Assembly (NCBI RefSeq): GCF_008000815.1
Contig: NZ_CP042806.1
Location: forward strand, 5,332,001 to 5,396,000
Length of the DNA: 64,000 nt
Origin: Terriglobus albidus
GTDB lineage: Bacteria > Acidobacteriota > Terriglobia > Terriglobales > Acidobacteriaceae
Direction of reading: 5' to 3'
The notes under the pieces were generated by a model. It worked only from the letters and a program-made list of their open reading frames with translations. It did not search any database and had not been told where the DNA came from. A program made the translations under genes and the position numbers. Below, piece by piece: positions 42,719 through 51,564 of this stretch. Numbering within the stretch: the stretch's first letter is position 1; every line of letters starts with the position of its first letter.

Positions 42719-44185
42719 TCACCGTGCTTCGAAGACACTCGCACTAGCCTCATGCGTGACAGAGTGATCCAGCAGCAACGGCTCCGGCGCCGGGCAGGTT
42801 GGCAGCATAAATGAGAATCTGCTCCCTCTTCCCGTCTCGCTGTGCAACGTGATCGTGGAGCGATGGCTCTTCACGATCCACGATGCAATCGCGAGCCCTA
42901 GCCCGCTGCCCGAGAATGATCCACGTACCGGCTGTCTTCCGCGCGCGAAACGTTCGAAGATCTTCTCCCGGTCGCCCTGCTCGATTCCCGGCCCTGTGTC
43001 GGCAACGGTGATCTCTGCGATATCGCCGTATTGCATTACCTGCAGCGTGACTGAAGCTCCGGATGGGACATAACGCCATGCGTTCTCCAGAAAGATATTC
43101 AGAGTCCGCTTGAGCGCCTGGTAGTCGCCGCGTACCCAGCTTTCAGACGAAGAGACCGTGAACATCACGCCGGCCTTGGCGAAGATCTCTTCCCACAGGC
43201 CGGCAGCCTCCTGCGCCAGCTCGTCCAGGTTGAGCCGTTCCATCGTCAGCACTTCGACACCGGCATCGGCACGCGCCAGGCTGAGAAGCTGATCGATCAG
43301 GCGCGACATCTGCGATGCGGTCTGCAGCACCTTCTCGCAGGTGTCGCGATAGTAGGCAGAATCCCTGGGCAGATCCAGCGCAATCTCTGCCTCCGCATGC
43401 AGCCGGGCCACCGGGGTACGCAACTCGTGAGCAGCGTTCGCCGTGAACGAACGCACGCTCTGGTAGCCGTCCTCAATGCGGCCGAGCATCTGGTTCAAGG
43501 TGTCGGACAATGCGGCCAGCTCGTCGCGCGAATGCAGTGTGGGCATCCGGGTGTCGAGATTCTGATCGGTAATCTGTTGCGCCTCGCTCGCCAGCACGGC
43601 AATGGGACGCAACGCCTTCCGGCTCATAAAGTAGCCGGCAAAGGACGAGAGCAGGATGCCCGCGCCGATCAGACAAAAGAGCTGATAGCGGACGTTGGAG
43701 AGAATCACCAGGCTCTTGTTCAACGTCAGGCCGGTCTGCACGGTATAACGCAGACCATTGATCTCGATCGGCGCAATCAGAGCGCGGACATGCAGATCGC
43801 CGGTGGTGTAGTTAAAGTACGCAGAGTTGGTCTTGAGGTCCTGCGGAAGCGTCAATGACGGATAGGCTGCAGCGACGTGCGGCGAGCGATAGAGCCAGCG
43901 GCCGTGCTCATCGATCACCTGCAGCCACTTACTTCCGTGCGTCACGTTGTACGCAGCCGTAATAGCTGCACCGCGGGCGGCAGGGTCCTCGTCCGCGGGC
44001 CTTCCTTCCAGGAACCGGCGGACACTGCGCACGCGCTGCGACAGCTCATTATTCTCGAGGTTCAGAATCGCGCTGTGCACCAGCCACATGCTGGCCAGTC
44101 CGATGGCCCAGAATGAGATGGCGAAGCCGAGCGAATACCAGATCGCCAGGCGGACACGCAGCGGCAGGTGCTCCATGGTCAGCAT
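42719..44185 (-). CDS. Membrane sensor histidine kinase (CusS/BaeS class)
   Basis: A 488-residue kinase with helix 1 (LAIWYSLGFAISFWAIGLASMWL, about 12-36), a periplasmic sensor of about 125 residues, helix 2 (LFCLIGAGILLSSFAGYFM, about 168-186), HAMP, HisKA with the phospho-histidine in AAHELRTPVARLHAEAEIAL, and HATPase motifs N (FLENAWRYV), G1 (VADTGPGI), F (IFERF) and G2 (GSGLGLAIASWIV). It overlaps the response-regulator stop by 7 bp, so they are one pair. It lies divergent from a TonB receptor/phosphatase operon, the likely regulon. The sensed signal is unknown. Confidence 0.9.
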   Translation of the reverse strand: MLTMEHLPLRVRLAIWYSLGFAISFWAIGLASMWLVHSAILNLENNELSQRVRSVRRFLEGRPADEDPAARGAAITAAYNVTHGSKWLQVIDEHGRWLYRSPHVAAAYPSLTLPQDLKTNSAYFNYTTGDLHVRALIAPIEINGLRYTVQTGLTLNKSLVILSNVRYQLFCLIGAGILLSSFAGYFMSRKALRPIAVLASEAQQITDQNLDTRMPTLHSRDELAALSDTLNQMLGRIEDGYQSVRSFTANAAHELRTPVARLHAEAEIALDLPRDSAYYRDTCEKVLQTASQMSRLIDQLLSLARADAGVEVLTMERLNLDELAQEAAGLWEEIFAKAGVMFTVSSSESWVRGDYQALKRTLNIFLENAWRYVPSGASVTLQVMQYGDIAEITVADTGPGIEQGDREKIFERFARGRQPVRGSFSGSGLGLAIASWIVKSHRSTITLHSETGRGSRFSFMLPTCPAPEPLLLDHSVTHEASASVFEAR

Positions 44186-44871
44186 GTCGTCTCCCGCCGC
44201 AGACTGTATCCCAGGCCTCGGCGCGTCGACATGACCTCGGGCTCCACGGCGTGCAGCTTCTCACGCAATGTACCCATCATCGTATCCAGCGCTCCCTGGC
44301 TAATCTCTGTGGTTCCCCAGACTGCAATCATGAGCTGGCGCCTGGAGACCGTCTCTCCCAGATGCAGCGCGAGCTCGCGCAACGCCAGGTATTCGCTGCG
44401 GGTGAGATGTACCTCGCGATAGCGGGCATGCAGCCGGTGCTTCTCCATGTCCAATGTGAAGACGCCGAAATTGACCTCCGTCGCTCGCCGCATCTGGTTA
44501 CGCCGGCCTACGGAAAGAATGCGTGCCTGCAGCTCATCGAACGAGAACGGCTTCGTCAGGTAGTCGTCTGCTCCAGAATCAAGCCCGGTGACGATCTGGT
44601 CTTCCTCACGGAAGGCCGTCAGCATAATGACTGCCGGACGATCACGATGACTGCGAAGCTCTTCGGCAACCGTAATTCCACTGCGATCGGGAAGCCCGAT
44701 ATCCAGAATCACCGTATCGAACTGCTGAGAGAGCGAGAGCTCCTGCCCGTCCCGCGCATTGGTCGCGGTCGCTACCGTATGGCCGCGTTCCCGCAGGCCC
44801 TGACGCAGCAGCTCCACCATGCGAGGGTCATCCTCGACAACCAGAATGCGGTATTTGGTCAGAGAGTTCAT
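44179..44871 (-). CDS. OmpR/PhoB-family response regulator
   Basis: About 230 residues from ATG at 44871; an upstream alternative start at 44925 lies outside the usual family boundary. Receiver domain: acidic EDD in ILVVEDDPRM, phospho-acceptor aspartate in VILDIGLPD, threonine in MLTAFR and lysine in YLTKPFSF. The C-terminal winged helix has LTRSEYLALRELALHLGETVSRRQLMIAVW and MMGTLREKL..STRRGLGYSL. It is coupled to the kinase gene. The intergenic region to the divergent TonB receptor (44872-45220) holds a family A element and the probable promoters for both directions. Confidence 0.9.
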   Translation of the reverse strand: MNSLTKYRILVVEDDPRMVELLRQGLRERGHTVATATNARDGQELSLSQQFDTVILDIGLPDRSGITVAEELRSHRDRPAVIMLTAFREEDQIVTGLDSGADDYLTKPFSFDELQARILSVGRRNQMRRATEVNFGVFTLDMEKHRLHARYREVHLTRSEYLALRELALHLGETVSRRQLMIAVWGTTEISQGALDTMMGTLREKLHAVEPEVMSTRRGLGYSLRRETTC

Positions 44872-45015
44872 TGTCACGGGAGATACTGACGCCAGACCCC
44901 TACCGTAACCCAGAAAATGTTTCATTTCTGTAAACGCTCGGGGTGTGCCCTCAACCTCAGGACTTTTTTATGACTGCCTGACGGTCGATTCAACTTAGCC
45001 CTTCATGCTTCTCTC

Positions 45016-45130
45016 TAGAGCAATTCTCCTAATCCTGTAGCGTTGGATAAATCTGCGAATGCCGTTTTCTTCGAGGGAAAACGGCGCATACAGCCAAAAC
45101 TCCGCTCTACACCTTTAGGAGAACTGCTTA
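45016..45130 (+). repeat. Family A palindromic element, copy 5
   Basis: TAGAGCAATTCTCCTAA ... TTAGGAGAACTGCTTA with central GCCGTTTTCTTCGAGGGAAAACGGC; same subtype as the copy at 6943-7057 but with decayed ends. It lies in the 349-bp divergent gap between the response regulator and the TonB receptor, so may separate or modify their promoters. Confidence 0.85.
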
Positions 45131-45220
45131 TCCGCTGCCACTGGCTGACGCACCAAGTCTGCTGCACTTGCAGGCATGCGGAATTCCTTTGCCTGAAGAG
45201 GCATTTTGAGGAGGGGCTGT

Positions 45221-48199
45221 ATGCCGATGATTCGACGGGCCTTTCTTGCAGCCATCGTGCTGCTTACCGGGTTCTTTGTTCGCACTCCAGCAATCGCACA
45301 GACGGGCACGGCCGCAGTTGCCGGCTCGGTCGTCGATCAGACGGGCTCGATCGTTGCCGGAGCGCGAGTCACGTTGACCCCAACGGGAGTCTCGGGTGTC
45401 ACCAATCCGCAGGGCTACTTCAGACTGCCGGCGGTTGCTGCGGGCAAGTACACCCTGACCATCTCCTACGTCGGCTTTGAGCCGCAGATGAAAGACATCG
45501 AGGTAACAGCCGGCAAGGACCTGAATCTCGATCTGAAGCTTGTGGTCGCCAATACCAAGGAAGAGATTCTGGTTACGGCGGAGCGTCCGCACGGCGAGGC
45601 CGAAGCCATCAACCTGACTCGCAATGCAGACAACATTCTGCAGGTGCTGCCGGCCGAGGTAATCACCAGTCTGCCGAACGCCAATGTCGCCGATGCTATC
45701 GGCCGTCTGCCCTCGGTCACGCTCTACCGCATTGAAGGTGAGGGCGTTTATGTACAGGTGCGCGGCACCGAGCCCCGGCTTACCAACGTGACCGTCGACG
45801 GTATTACGATCCCTTCACCTGAGCCGACCGTTCGCCAGGTACGTCTGGATGTTCTGCCGGCAACGCTGGTGGAAGCGGTCGAGATCAATAAAACACTCTC
45901 AGCCAGTCAGGATGCCGACGGCATTGGCGGATCTGTCAATCTGCGCACCAAGGTCGCCGAAGAACAGCCAACGGTGAACCTCTACGGCAACGGCGGTTAT
46001 ACTCCGATCGAAAACTGGCGCGGCTCCTACAGCTTTGGCGGAACCGTCGGGCGCCGCTTTGGCACAGCCAAGCGCTGGGGCCTGCTGGGTAATGCGGCGT
46101 ATGACTACAACGGCCGCGGCATCGACAACATTCAGCCCGCGCTCGATCCGCGTTCCACGTTCGCGCAGCCCTTCTACGACAACGACACCGTCCGCGAGTA
46201 TCGCTACTACCGCCATCGCTATGGTTTTGCCGGCAGCGCCGACTATCGCATCAACGACGACTCCAGCCTCTTTGCCCGCGGTCTCTATTCGGACTTCAAG
46301 GACTGGGGCGACAAATGGTATTACCAGCCTGTCTCCACAGTGATCTCCTCTACCGGCGCCCTTCCCAGCACCACAGCCTCCTCGCCGAACCCGAAGTTCT
46401 ATACCTCCAGCAAACGCCCTGAAGCCTCAGTCGGAGCGTTGATTCTCGGCGGCCGTCATGCCGGACACGATGCACTGTTCGTATGGGAGCTTGCCTCCGC
46501 CCGTTCCTACGAGATCAGCTCAGCCGGTAACCCCAAAGCCGACTTCTCGTGGATTGGCCCTTCGCTGACCTGCAACTACAGCCCTTCGGCACAGACCAAT
46601 CCGAATCGCCCGACGTTCGGCGCGTGCGACGGACCAAACTCACCGCTGCAAAACGCCTCCTACTGGATCTTCAAAGACATTACGACCTCACGCGGCTCCA
46701 CATCGCAGTTGAATCTCTCCGCTTCAACCTGGTACGCACGCAACTACAGCGCGGGCGGACACTTCGGCACACTGCAGGCGGGCTTCAAAATCACCAACGC
46801 GCACAAGAGCCAGAATGCGACCGAGACGGTCTATGACGGCTGGTCCACCAAGGCCGGATCGAGCACACCGACGATGGCCCAGTTGCAGAGCGACTTCCAG
46901 AGCAACAACTACTACGATGGCTCATACTTCGGCGGCAAGTATGGTCCGGTCTCTGACTTCAACCTGGTCTCTGCCTATACGTTGAAGAACTTCTCTAACT
47001 ACGTCGACGGCATCAAGACCGCCGCTGCTACGTATCCGAACATCTTCCACACCATCGAGCGCATCACCGCCGGATACCTGATGAACACCATCGACTTCGG
47101 CAAGCTGCATGTGCAGGCGGGACTTCGCTTCGAAGGTACGCAGATGGATACGGCGGGTTACAACGTCACACTGTATGCCGCCGGATCATCCAAATGCGGC
47201 GGCACCAATAACACCGGTTGCGGCGTTCCGACACCGGTTTCGAACAATCCTTCCTACCTTGACGTTCTGCCCAGCGTGCAGTTGCGCTACTCGCTCACGC
47301 GTGACTCCGGCCTGCGTGCGGTTGTCGCTCGCGGCATCGCGCGGCCCGATGCCTACCAGCTTGTTCCCTACATCACGGAAGACAGCTCGGCCAGCCCGGT
47401 AACGGTGGCCATCGGTAACCCGTCTCTGCGTCCGACGCATGCCGTGAACTACGACCTGCTCTATGAGCGGTACTTCAATCCGCTGGGCATGATCCAGGCA
47501 GGGTTCTTCTTCAAACAGCTCAACGCGCCACAGTTGCTGACAACCATTCCGGGGACGCTCGATCTCAGCAAGTTCCCTGCCGGCTATTTCCCGCCGACAG
47601 TGCAACAGGCGATTCAGCAGTATCCCGGCGACTCCATCACGCAGTACGTCAATGGCCAGAACGCCTGGCTCTATGGTTTTGAGCTTAGCTTCCAGCAGCA
47701 CCTGAACTATCTGCCCGGCCCCATGCGCGGGCTCGGCATCTCGGCGAACTACAGCTATACCAACTCGCGTGAAAAAGGCGTGCCGCTGCGTAACGATCAT
47801 CCCACGCTGATCGATCAAGCGCCACATACATGGAACATCAGCCCGACGTATGACACCAAGCGTCTTTCCGTGCGTGCTGGTCTTACCTACAACGGAGCCA
47901 GCCGCTTCAGCTACAACTGGGTCTCGCCGACGTATGTCGCTGGCTCCGATCCGAACAACCTCGGCCCCAACGGCCCAACGGGCGATGTCTACACGCTTAC
48001 TCACTTCCAGGTCGACGCACAGGCAAGCTACCGCGTCTTCCGCGGATGGAGCGCGACCATCTCCGGCCTGAACCTGAATAACGAAGTCTTCGGCTACTAC
48101 ACCGGCAGCACCCAGTTTGTGAACCAGCGCGAATACTACAAGCCCACCATCACCGCCGGCTTCCGTTACAACTTCGGATCCAGGCTGGAAGCCAGGTAG
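45221..48199 (+). CDS. TonB-dependent receptor (plug plus barrel, TIGR01782-like)
   Basis: About 992 residues from ATG at 45221, which has GAGGAGGGG upstream (spacing 6-7); earlier in-frame codons are rejected. Signal peptide AFLAAIVLLTGFFVRTPAIAQ; regulatory domain (VAGSVVDQTGSIVAGARVTL, about 15-95); plug with NILQVLPAEVITSLPNANVADAIGRLP and VQVRGTEPRLTNVTVDGI. A barrel (INKTLSASQDADGIGGSVNLRT) follows and ends GFRYNFGSRLEAR. The TIGR01782-type plug is that of receptors often tied to a substrate-processing enzyme gene. Here a histidine acid phosphatase follows 9 bp later, suggesting a phosphorylated, possibly inositol-phosphate, ligand (inference). Confidence 0.88.
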   Translation: MPMIRRAFLAAIVLLTGFFVRTPAIAQTGTAAVAGSVVDQTGSIVAGARVTLTPTGVSGVTNPQGYFRLPAVAAGKYTLTISYVGFEPQMKDIEVTAGKDLNLDLKLVVANTKEEILVTAERPHGEAEAINLTRNADNILQVLPAEVITSLPNANVADAIGRLPSVTLYRIEGEGVYVQVRGTEPRLTNVTVDGITIPSPEPTVRQVRLDVLPATLVEAVEINKTLSASQDADGIGGSVNLRTKVAEEQPTVNLYGNGGYTPIENWRGSYSFGGTVGRRFGTAKRWGLLGNAAYDYNGRGIDNIQPALDPRSTFAQPFYDNDTVREYRYYRHRYGFAGSADYRINDDSSLFARGLYSDFKDWGDKWYYQPVSTVISSTGALPSTTASSPNPKFYTSSKRPEASVGALILGGRHAGHDALFVWELASARSYEISSAGNPKADFSWIGPSLTCNYSPSAQTNPNRPTFGACDGPNSPLQNASYWIFKDITTSRGSTSQLNLSASTWYARNYSAGGHFGTLQAGFKITNAHKSQNATETVYDGWSTKAGSSTPTMAQLQSDFQSNNYYDGSYFGGKYGPVSDFNLVSAYTLKNFSNYVDGIKTAAATYPNIFHTIERITAGYLMNTIDFGKLHVQAGLRFEGTQMDTAGYNVTLYAAGSSKCGGTNNTGCGVPTPVSNNPSYLDVLPSVQLRYSLTRDSGLRAVVARGIARPDAYQLVPYITEDSSASPVTVAIGNPSLRPTHAVNYDLLYERYFNPLGMIQAGFFFKQLNAPQLLTTIPGTLDLSKFPAGYFPPTVQQAIQQYPGDSITQYVNGQNAWLYGFELSFQQHLNYLPGPMRGLGISANYSYTNSREKGVPLRNDHPTLIDQAPHTWNISPTYDTKRLSVRAGLTYNGASRFSYNWVSPTYVAGSDPNNLGPNGPTGDVYTLTHFQVDAQASYRVFRGWSATISGLNLNNEVFGYYTGSTQFVNQREYYKPTITAGFRYNFGSRLEAR

Positions 48200-48208
48200 G
48201 AGAAGACG

Positions 48209-49477
48209 TTGTCCTCATCGAAGTTCCTTCTATTGACCATCGTCAGTGGTCTGCTCGCTTCCGGGCAGGCCGCTGACGCCGTTACGCGCAAGCCAGGCCA
48301 TCCCATGGACGAACAACTCGTCATGACAGTCGTCCTGTCGCGGCATGGTGTGCGTTCTCCTACGTGGGCTCCGGAACGTCTAAACCGTTACTCTGCTACT
48401 CCCTGGCCCACGTGGCAGGCACAACCCGGCTATCTGACGGATCGCGGCTTCCAGCTCCTGGAACGCTTCGGCAGCTATAACCGTGCCGCATTGGCACAAC
48501 ACGGCCTGTTGTCGTCTGAAGGATGCAGCGATGCGTCGTCTGTCTATATCTGGGCCGATACCGATCAGCGCACCCTTGAGAGCGGCAAGGCTCTCGCCAA
48601 GGGTCTGTTTCCTGCATGTCCGCCTGAGGTCCATTCACAGCCCGGCGGAGGCAACGACCCTATCTTTCACGCTCGTGACACGGCACCAACCGCGCGGCAG
48701 ACCCAGCAGATACAACAGGACCTTCAAGCCAGAATTCCCGCCGCGATGGCAAAGGCCGATCCGCTGATCGATGAGATGCAACAGATCCTGCAGGGCTGTA
48801 AGCCCGGCGTCGCCTGCACACCGGCTCGCAAGCCGGAACACCTGCTGCGCGAGAGTGCGACGGCAGTCTCTCCGGGTCGCGGCGACCGGGCGGTCGATCT
48901 TCTCGGCCCGCTGCCGCTGGCTTCATCCTTCTCCGAAGACCTTTTGCTGGAGTACGCCGACGACATGCCGGAGCAGCAGCTCGGCTGGGGCAATGCCGGC
49001 TCCTCTGAGGTGAAACACATCCTCGACCTGCACACCATCTACTTCGACCTGATCCACCGCACGCCGTCGATGGCGCAGCTTGAAGCCACCAGCATGCTGC
49101 GTCACATCGCGATGACGCTCTCGCAGCGCGCCACCGGTACACCATCGCCGGATGCCGTCGGCCCTGGCGATGCGAAGGTTGTCTACTTCGTCGGGCATGA
49201 TACCAATCTGGCCGGCGTCGCCTCGCTGCTGGGAGTCCACTGGAAGCTGGATGGCCGCGACGATGACACGCCGCCGGGAACTCAGCTCGCCTTCCAGCTA
49301 TGGCGAGTCGGCCACCGCTATGAGATCCGCATTCAGGTCGCCATGCAGACGCTCGAGCAGATGCGTCATCTGGAACAACTTACGCTCACCTCGCCGCCTG
49401 CTCGACAGGAGCTGACAGTGCCCACCTGCGCGCCGCAGCAATGCAATGTGGAGCAGTTTGTCTCGCTCCACCCGTAG
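48209..49477 (+). CDS. Secreted histidine acid phosphatase (phytase/AppA-like)
   Basis: A 422-residue exported phosphomonoesterase of histidine acid phosphatase branch 2. The catalytic motif RHGVRSP has its nucleophile at H46 and the second-half proton donor HD in FVGHDTNLAGVA near residue 330. SRHGVRSPTWAPERLNRYS and LTDRGFQLLERFGSYNR resemble AppA/Agp enzymes, which release phosphate from sugar phosphates or phytate. The signal peptide is about 1-21. Translation appears to start at TTG 48209, preceded by AGGAGA, nine bases after the receptor stop, so receptor and phosphatase are one transcript. True phytase versus glucose-1-phosphatase cannot be decided. Confidence 0.86.
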   Translation: MSSSKFLLLTIVSGLLASGQAADAVTRKPGHPMDEQLVMTVVLSRHGVRSPTWAPERLNRYSATPWPTWQAQPGYLTDRGFQLLERFGSYNRAALAQHGLLSSEGCSDASSVYIWADTDQRTLESGKALAKGLFPACPPEVHSQPGGGNDPIFHARDTAPTARQTQQIQQDLQARIPAAMAKADPLIDEMQQILQGCKPGVACTPARKPEHLLRESATAVSPGRGDRAVDLLGPLPLASSFSEDLLLEYADDMPEQQLGWGNAGSSEVKHILDLHTIYFDLIHRTPSMAQLEATSMLRHIAMTLSQRATGTPSPDAVGPGDAKVVYFVGHDTNLAGVASLLGVHWKLDGRDDDTPPGTQLAFQLWRVGHRYEIRIQVAMQTLEQMRHLEQLTLTSPPARQELTVPTCAPQQCNVEQFVSLHP

Positions 49478-49552
49478 AGCGCTCAGGACTTCCCATTTCT
49501 CCAAGACAATCGAGTCCTCCCGGCGCTACGCTGGTGTGCGGGAGGGATATAT

Positions 49553-50041
49553 ATGGCAAGTCAATACAAAGGTGTTCCCGAGGGAGCCTCAGCCATTATC
49601 CCGAGGCTCTACTGTAGCGACGTTGAGACAGAGATCGAGTTCTGTTGCGACGTGCTTGGCGCAGTCGAAGGCGTCCGTCGGCCAGGCCCTGACGGGCGGG
49701 CACAGCATGCGATGTTGCTATTCGGCTCAGCGATGCTCATGATTGAGGGCGAAAACCCGGAGGTTCCAACTCGCCCCCCAAATCCTGACGGAAGCTCTCC
49801 CGTTGTCATCTATCTTTACGTGGAAGATGTCGACACGACTGTTGAACGGGCACTAAAGCGCGGCTGCAGGCTTGTGGTACCGGTAGAAACGCATTTCTGG
49901 GGAGACCGGATTGGATGGGTTCAGGATCCGGCCGGGCATATGTGGACAATCGCGACACGCGTTGAGCAGACAACGGAAGATCAGCGCCGTGAGCGTTGGT
50001 CGACGATCTTGTCTGGAGACGCGAGTACACCAAATCCCTGA
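49553..50041 (+). CDS. VOC-fold (glyoxalase/PhnB-like) protein
   Basis: A 162-residue cytoplasmic protein with the two beta-alpha-beta-beta-beta modules of the vicinal oxygen chelate superfamily. The first is AIIPRLYCSDVETEIEFCCDVLGA...AMLLFGSAMLMIEGE; the second PVVIYLYVEDVDTTVERALKRGCRLVVPV...DRIGWVQDPAGHMWTIATR. PRLYCSDVETEIEFCCDVLGA is typical of PhnB-like members; a metal-ligand His is visible in AGHMWTIA. Activity unknown. A good Shine-Dalgarno (GGAGGG) lies upstream. Monocistronic. Confidence 0.82.
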   Translation: MASQYKGVPEGASAIIPRLYCSDVETEIEFCCDVLGAVEGVRRPGPDGRAQHAMLLFGSAMLMIEGENPEVPTRPPNPDGSSPVVIYLYVEDVDTTVERALKRGCRLVVPVETHFWGDRIGWVQDPAGHMWTIATRVEQTTEDQRRERWSTILSGDASTPNP

Positions 50042-50108
50042 TAAGAATCCCGTGACGTTCATCGTGTCCGGCAATTCTCTAAGTTAGGAGAAACGGGAGA
50101 AGGTCCAT

Positions 50109-50223
50109 CGAGCATTTTTCCTGTAGGTGTAGTGTAGGACTTCCGCACCCATGGGCGTTTTTCGCAATGAAAACGCCGCGGCACACCCCTTCCGGGATAC
50201 CCAGCAACAGGGAAAATGCTCTA
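50109..50223 (-). repeat. Family A palindromic element, copy 6
   Basis: GAGCATTTTTCCTGTAGG ... CAGGGAAAATGCTCTA with central GGCGTTTTTCGCAATGAAAACGCC; reverse orientation of copies 1 and 7. It ends eight bases before the SDR start codon. Confidence 0.85.
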
Positions 50224-50231
50224 ATCATCGG

Positions 50232-51020
50232 ATGAGATCGCTTCAAGGCAGAGTCGCTGTTGTTACAGGTGGCACGAAAGGCGTTGGACGCGGAATCGCT
50301 GCTGAACTCGCTGCCCAAGGGGCGCGAGTATTCGTGACAGGCCGATCCATCAGAGAAGGGCCTCACGACGAAACGAAGATCGTGGGCATTCGATGTGATC
50401 ACAGAGACGATCGGGAGGTTGTGAACGCCTTCGAACGAGTCGCCACAGAAAGCAGCGCCATCGATGTCCTGGTGAACAATGTCTGGGGCGGCTACGAGCA
50501 GATGATGGAAGGTGGCGTGTTTACCTGGAGCAAGCCATTCTGGGAGCAGCCAATCTGGCGCTGGGATGCGATGTTCGCCGCTGGTGTGCGCGCCCACTAT
50601 TTTGCGAGTCAACTTGCGGCCCGATCGATGGTGGCTCGCCAAAGTGGACTGATCGTGAATCTATCGTTCTGGTCTGCACAGAAGCGCATTGGCAACGTCG
50701 CATACGGCGTATCAAAAGCTGCCACGGACAAAATGACCGCGGACATGGCGGAGGAACTTAGGTCATATGGCGTCGCCGTCGTGTCTCTTTACCCCGGTAT
50801 GGTCAGAACAGAAAAGGTGATGGAAGCTGCGGCGTGGCTGGATCTCAGCAACTCGGAATCCCCGGAATTTATTGGACGCGCAATCAGCGCGCTTGCCGCC
50901 GATCAAGACGTTATGAGACACACGGGAAAAGTACTTGTGGCGGCTCAATTAGGAATTGACTACGGATTCTCCGACATCGATGGCAAAACTCCACGTCCGC
51001 TCAAACTCGACGAGGTCTAG
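50232..51020 (+). CDS. SDR-family oxidoreductase bracketed by two repeat elements
   Basis: A 262-residue short-chain dehydrogenase: TGGTKGVGRGIAAEL coenzyme motif (TGxxxGxG), NNVWGG in place of NNAG, catalytic serine in NLSFWSAQ, and YGVSKAA. An SDR subgroup with the W-rich segment WEQPIWRWDAMFAAGVRAHYFAS after the coenzyme region. The ATG at 50232 has no good Shine-Dalgarno, and the region just upstream is a family A element. In-frame codons upstream are only the element's translated arm. The stop TAG (51018-51020) is the tip of another, inverted element. It may use upstream leader sequence for initiation or be poorly translated. Confidence 0.78.
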   Translation: MRSLQGRVAVVTGGTKGVGRGIAAELAAQGARVFVTGRSIREGPHDETKIVGIRCDHRDDREVVNAFERVATESSAIDVLVNNVWGGYEQMMEGGVFTWSKPFWEQPIWRWDAMFAAGVRAHYFASQLAARSMVARQSGLIVNLSFWSAQKRIGNVAYGVSKAATDKMTADMAEELRSYGVAVVSLYPGMVRTEKVMEAAAWLDLSNSESPEFIGRAISALAADQDVMRHTGKVLVAAQLGIDYGFSDIDGKTPRPLKLDEV

Positions 51021-51132
51021 AGCATTTCACTGTTGCTGGGTATTCCGAAAGAAGAGTGCAGCGGCGTTTTCATTGCGGAAAACGCCCATGGATACGGAAG
51101 CCCTACATTGCACCCGCAGGGAAAATGCTCTA
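51018..51132 (+). repeat. Family A palindromic element, copy 7
   Basis: TAGAGCATTTCACTGTTGC ... CGCAGGGAAAATGCTCTA with central GGCGTTTTCATTGCGGAAAACGCC. Its first TAG is the SDR stop codon. Excision with one TA would leave GTC-TAG, the same stop. Confidence 0.88.
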
Positions 51133-51250
51133 GAGTCCTGCGTCACTAATTCGCTAAAAATATTTGGCGAGAGCGTTGAGGATGTCGTCGGCGGATTTGG
51201 TCCTGGCGAAGGCGGTTGAGCCATCGTAGACGGACTTCATCTAACTTAAC

Positions 51251-51532
51251 GGGTGGGAGCAGCGGGGTCCCCGGCCAGCTTCGCTGGCTGGGGTGCTCAG
51301 CGGGCTTCAGCCCGCTGATAAAGCACAAAAGTAAATGGGCTTTAGCCCTGGGCCTTTTCCGGAAGGATAGAAAAAGACCCGGGGCTAAAGCCCGTTTCTT
51401 ATAGAGCCAGCAAAACGCGGGCTGAAGCCCGCGTCTCCCACCCGTTTCGAGCTCCGCTCGAAGAGTTCACCCCGGCGAACCAAGTTCGCCGGCATACTAA
51501 ATGGATGGCACCTACGCATGGGTGCCCGAGGT
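51251..51532. repeat. Family C plus D palindromic element, copy 2
   Basis: GGGTGGGAGCAGCGGG ... TCCCACCC (51251-51442), containing GCCAGCTTCGCTGGC, CGGGCTTCAGCCCG, GGGCTTTAGCCCTGGGCC and GGGGCTAAAGCCC plus CGGGCTGAAGCCCG; then TTCGAGCTCCGCTCGAA and the D-like GTTCGCCGG / GGGTGCCC. No gene is seen in 51133-51564. Confidence 0.65.
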
Positions 51533-51564
51533 TACACTCGAAGACGCATCGTCTTGAACCTGAC

